This document shows positions 6,371 through 7,650 of a stretch of DNA of 7,650 nt, piece after piece. A model generated the notes under the pieces. That model was not told where the DNA came from and searched no databases. It saw only the letters and a list, made by a program, of their open reading frames with translations. The translations under genes were made by a program, and so were the position numbers. The DNA comes from Alphaproteobacteria bacterium (lineage in GTDB: Bacteria > Pseudomonadota > Alphaproteobacteria > Rhizobiales > Devosiaceae), in the NCBI GenBank assembly GCA_013152625.1, contig JAADFY010000044.1, positions 1 through 7,650 on the forward strand. The letters run 5' to 3'. Position 1 is the first letter of the stretch. Each line of letters begins with the position of its first letter.

Positions 6371-7650
6371 ACCATTTCATCTCCGTTTATGGGCCTGGAC
6401 CCTAAGACCCTTTTCGCCAGCGCCGGGCCGCCAAGAAACATCCCCAGGGTCACAACGCCAAGAATGGCGGCGATCACATTGGCGTCGCTTGTGCGATAGG
6501 CGCCCATGGCCTGCATCATCAGCCAGGGCAGGGTGGAAAACCGCTCGGTGCCAAACAGGGAAACAACGCCCAGATCGCCAAATGAAAAACAAAACGCCAA
6601 AGCGAACACAAAGGTGGCCGGCCGGGCCAGCAAAGGCAGATCGATCGTGTGAAAGCGGACCCACGCCGACAGGTGCAAACTGGTCTGGAGCCGATAATAA
6701 CGCATGACAATGGCATCAAGTGCCGGCCCGAGAGCGGCAAGGGCAAAGGGCAAGGACATGAGGGCGTTGGCCAGGATCAAGACAAAGGGGGCGGCAATCC
6801 CCGGGTTGGCGCCAAAGCCGCGCACGATCAGGAAGAACCCCAGGGACAACACGACCGCCGGTACGCCTAGATAGGCCAGAGCGGGTACCCCAAGCCCCAT
6901 TCGGAGCACGGCGCGCGGTTTGCTGGCGTGGCCGGTCAGGCCGGCGCGGGCCGCAGCAATGAGATAGCCCAATACCAGTGCCAGAGCTGCGCTGGCACTG
7001 GCAATGACAAAAGAATTGCCGGCGGCGGCCCAGAACGCGGACCGGGCCAGAAGCGCGGGCAGGGCAGGGGAAAACAGGCCGGAAAATATGGCGGCCAGGG
7101 GCAAGGCCAGAAACAAAAGGGCGGGCACGGCGATGGCAAAATGCAGCCAGCGCGCCGGGCCGGTCTCCCGCCAATGGTGCCGGGGGCCGGTGCCGGTGGC
7201 AACAATGGCAGGGGCATAGGCGGTGGCGGGAATTATGATAAGGGCGGCCACCGCCAACTGAACCAAGGCAAGCCGAACCGCGCCGGCGAGATCGAAATCA
7301 AGGCGGACGGCGGCGTAGATTGCGACCTCAAATGTGCGGTTGGCCGGGCCGCCGCCCAGCAGCAACACAACGGGAAAACTGGTAAAGGCGAGCAGGAAAA
7401 CCAGGGCGCCAAGGCCGGGCAAAACCGGAACCATTTCCGGCCAGTCGATCAATCTGAAGCGGGCCCAGGCGCCCAGTGCCAGGGACTGACCGATTTTTAG
7501 CCGGGTGGGTGCAATGGTACGCAATCGGGTAAACAGTACGCCGGCGACCAGAGCGCCATTGAGAAAAACATGGGCCAACAGGATACCGTTCAGGCCAAAA
7601 ACAGTACCCGGCAGCGACAGTCCGAAAGGCTCAAGAGCGCCATTGACCCA
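6367..7650 (-). CDS. thiP: Thiamine/TPP ABC importer, permease (5' end beyond window)
   Basis: The visible 427 residues cover most of ThiP, the inner-membrane permease that works with the binding protein ThiB and ATPase ThiQ; roughly the first 110 residues are missing beyond the right edge. The frame stays open to the last base (W-V-N-G-A-L at the edge, then NGILLAHVFLNG). The protein is two fused binding-protein-dependent permease domains. The first has its cytoplasmic coupling loop around RLKIGQSLALGAWARFRLIDWP, the second around MRYYRLQTSLHLSAWVRFHT, both with the family spacing. FTSFPVVLLLGGGPANRTFEVAIY and SFGDLGVVSLFGTERFSTLP match conserved ThiP segments. The C-terminus has been altered by the insertion: after AKRVL come 11 residues (GSRPINGDEMV) encoded by the element instead of the reconstructed NAGA. 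This lies beyond the last helix, so function may well be kept. A thiB gene would be expected upstream, outside the window. Confidence 0.95.
   Translation of the reverse strand, partial: WVNGALEPFGLSLPGTVFGLNGILLAHVFLNGALVAGVLFTRLRTIAPTRLKIGQSLALGAWARFRLIDWPEMVPVLPGLGALVFLLAFTSFPVVLLLGGGPANRTFEVAIYAAVRLDFDLAGAVRLALVQLAVAALIIIPATAYAPAIVATGTGPRHHWRETGPARWLHFAIAVPALLFLALPLAAIFSGLFSPALPALLARSAFWAAAGNSFVIASASAALALVLGYLIAAARAGLTGHASKPRAVLRMGLGVPALAYLGVPAVVLSLGFFLIVRGFGANPGIAAPFVLILANALMSLPFALAALGPALDAIVMRYYRLQTSLHLSAWVRFHTIDLPLLARPATFVFALAFCFSFGDLGVVSLFGTERFSTLPWLMMQAMGAYRTSDANVIAAILGVVTLGMFLGGPALAKRVLGSRPINGDEMV
6383..6405 (-). repeat. Right terminal inverted repeat of the thiP-thiQ insertion
   Basis: This is the partner of the repeat at 6137-6159, matching at 22 of 23 positions in inverted orientation. 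On the - strand it is read within the 3' end of thiP and encodes the residues G-S-R-P-I-N plus the first base of the next Gly codon, so the present ThiP C-terminus is element-derived. Confidence 0.92.
6408..6414 (-). promoter_or_regulatory. Displaced ancestral thiQ ribosome-binding site
   Basis: The - strand reads AAAAGGG here, inside the last native thiP codons. In the reconstructed pre-insertion sequence it lies six bases before the thiQ ATG, a good Shine-Dalgarno position. Today it is about 270 bases from that ATG and can no longer serve it directly. Confidence 0.55.

Larger units (their letters stand above)
6140..6402. mobile_element. MITE-like insertion (263 bp) between thiP and thiQ
   Basis: The segment is bounded by 20-bp inverted repeats with one mismatch and flanked on both sides by TA (6138-6139 and 6403-6404), as expected for a transposon that duplicates a TA target, such as IS630/mariner-like or some IS5-family elements. 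It is too short for a transposase and I recognise no transposase remnant, so it would depend on an enzyme made elsewhere. Its base composition, about 46% GC by my count, is well below that of the neighbouring genes. Removing the segment plus one TA rejoins - strand sequence GTCTTA to AATGCTGGTGCTTGA. This extends thiP to a TGA located inside thiQ, a 14-nt overlap typical of a thiP-thiQ operon. That reconstruction is strong evidence for insertion rather than an ordinary intergenic region. The element family and copy number are not visible here. Confidence 0.85.

Noticed and set aside
6137..6405. TPP riboswitch between thiP and thiQ
   Set aside because: The location in a thiamine-transport operon prompted a look, but I see no THI-box (CUGAGA...) core on either strand. 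The inverted ends with TA duplication explain the region better.
6383..6405. Right terminal repeat as an intrinsic terminator of thiP
   Set aside because: It contains a short GGGTC/GACCC-type palindrome but no T-tract follows, and it lies within the coding end of thiP.
6928..7500. 190-codon open frame on the + strand
   Set aside because: It is antisense to thiP, whose frame matches the ThiP family throughout; the + strand product is a Gly/Gln/Lys-rich low-complexity sequence.

Overview
The window is chromosomal DNA from an alphaproteobacterium, most likely of the Hyphomicrobiales (a Devosiaceae-like member is a guess). The basis is the GC-rich coding sequence, alphaproteobacterial-style PurA and ThiP/ThiQ, and an N-terminal module (MADY...R.AVYE.AR.AL..QLRA) that I know from Hyphomicrobiales proteins of unknown function. 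All genes look like housekeeping or transport genes. There is no rRNA, tRNA, CRISPR array or phage.

Layout from left to right: (1) the 3' part of an EPSP synthase gene (aroA-like, + strand, cut by the window edge), convergent with (2) a 10-TM EamA/DMT-family transporter on the - strand. Their stop codons share four bases. (3) A 160-bp divergent intergenic region contains a perfect short hairpin. (4) purA (adenylosuccinate synthetase, + strand, 429 aa) is followed after 46 bp by (5) an 830-aa single-pass membrane protein of unknown function with a very long charged, low-complexity cytoplasmic part and a C-terminal periplasmic domain. Its stop codon also shares four bases with the convergent stop of (6) thiQ. 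(7) thiP lies upstream of thiQ on the - strand and runs off the right edge. Together thiP and thiQ encode the permease and ATPase of the thiamine/TPP importer ThiBPQ.

The main discovery is between thiP and thiQ. A 263-bp AT-richer segment (about 46% GC) with 20-bp terminal inverted repeats (one mismatch) sits between two TA dinucleotides. It looks like a non-autonomous mini-transposon (MITE). Removing it with one TA restores, base by base, a classical thiP-thiQ junction: thiP would end ...VLNAGA with its TGA inside thiQ (14-nt overlap), and an AAAGGG Shine-Dalgarno-like motif would lie 6 nt before the thiQ ATG. The insertion therefore replaced the last four ThiP residues with 11 element-encoded residues and moved thiQ away from its ribosome-binding site. 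The element also carries a nested imperfect hairpin with a T-tract in the thiP-to-thiQ direction (a possible attenuator). One reading frame is open from the new thiP stop (ATGA overlap) to exactly the thiQ start (TAAATG), so translational coupling might have been preserved by re-initiation across the insert.
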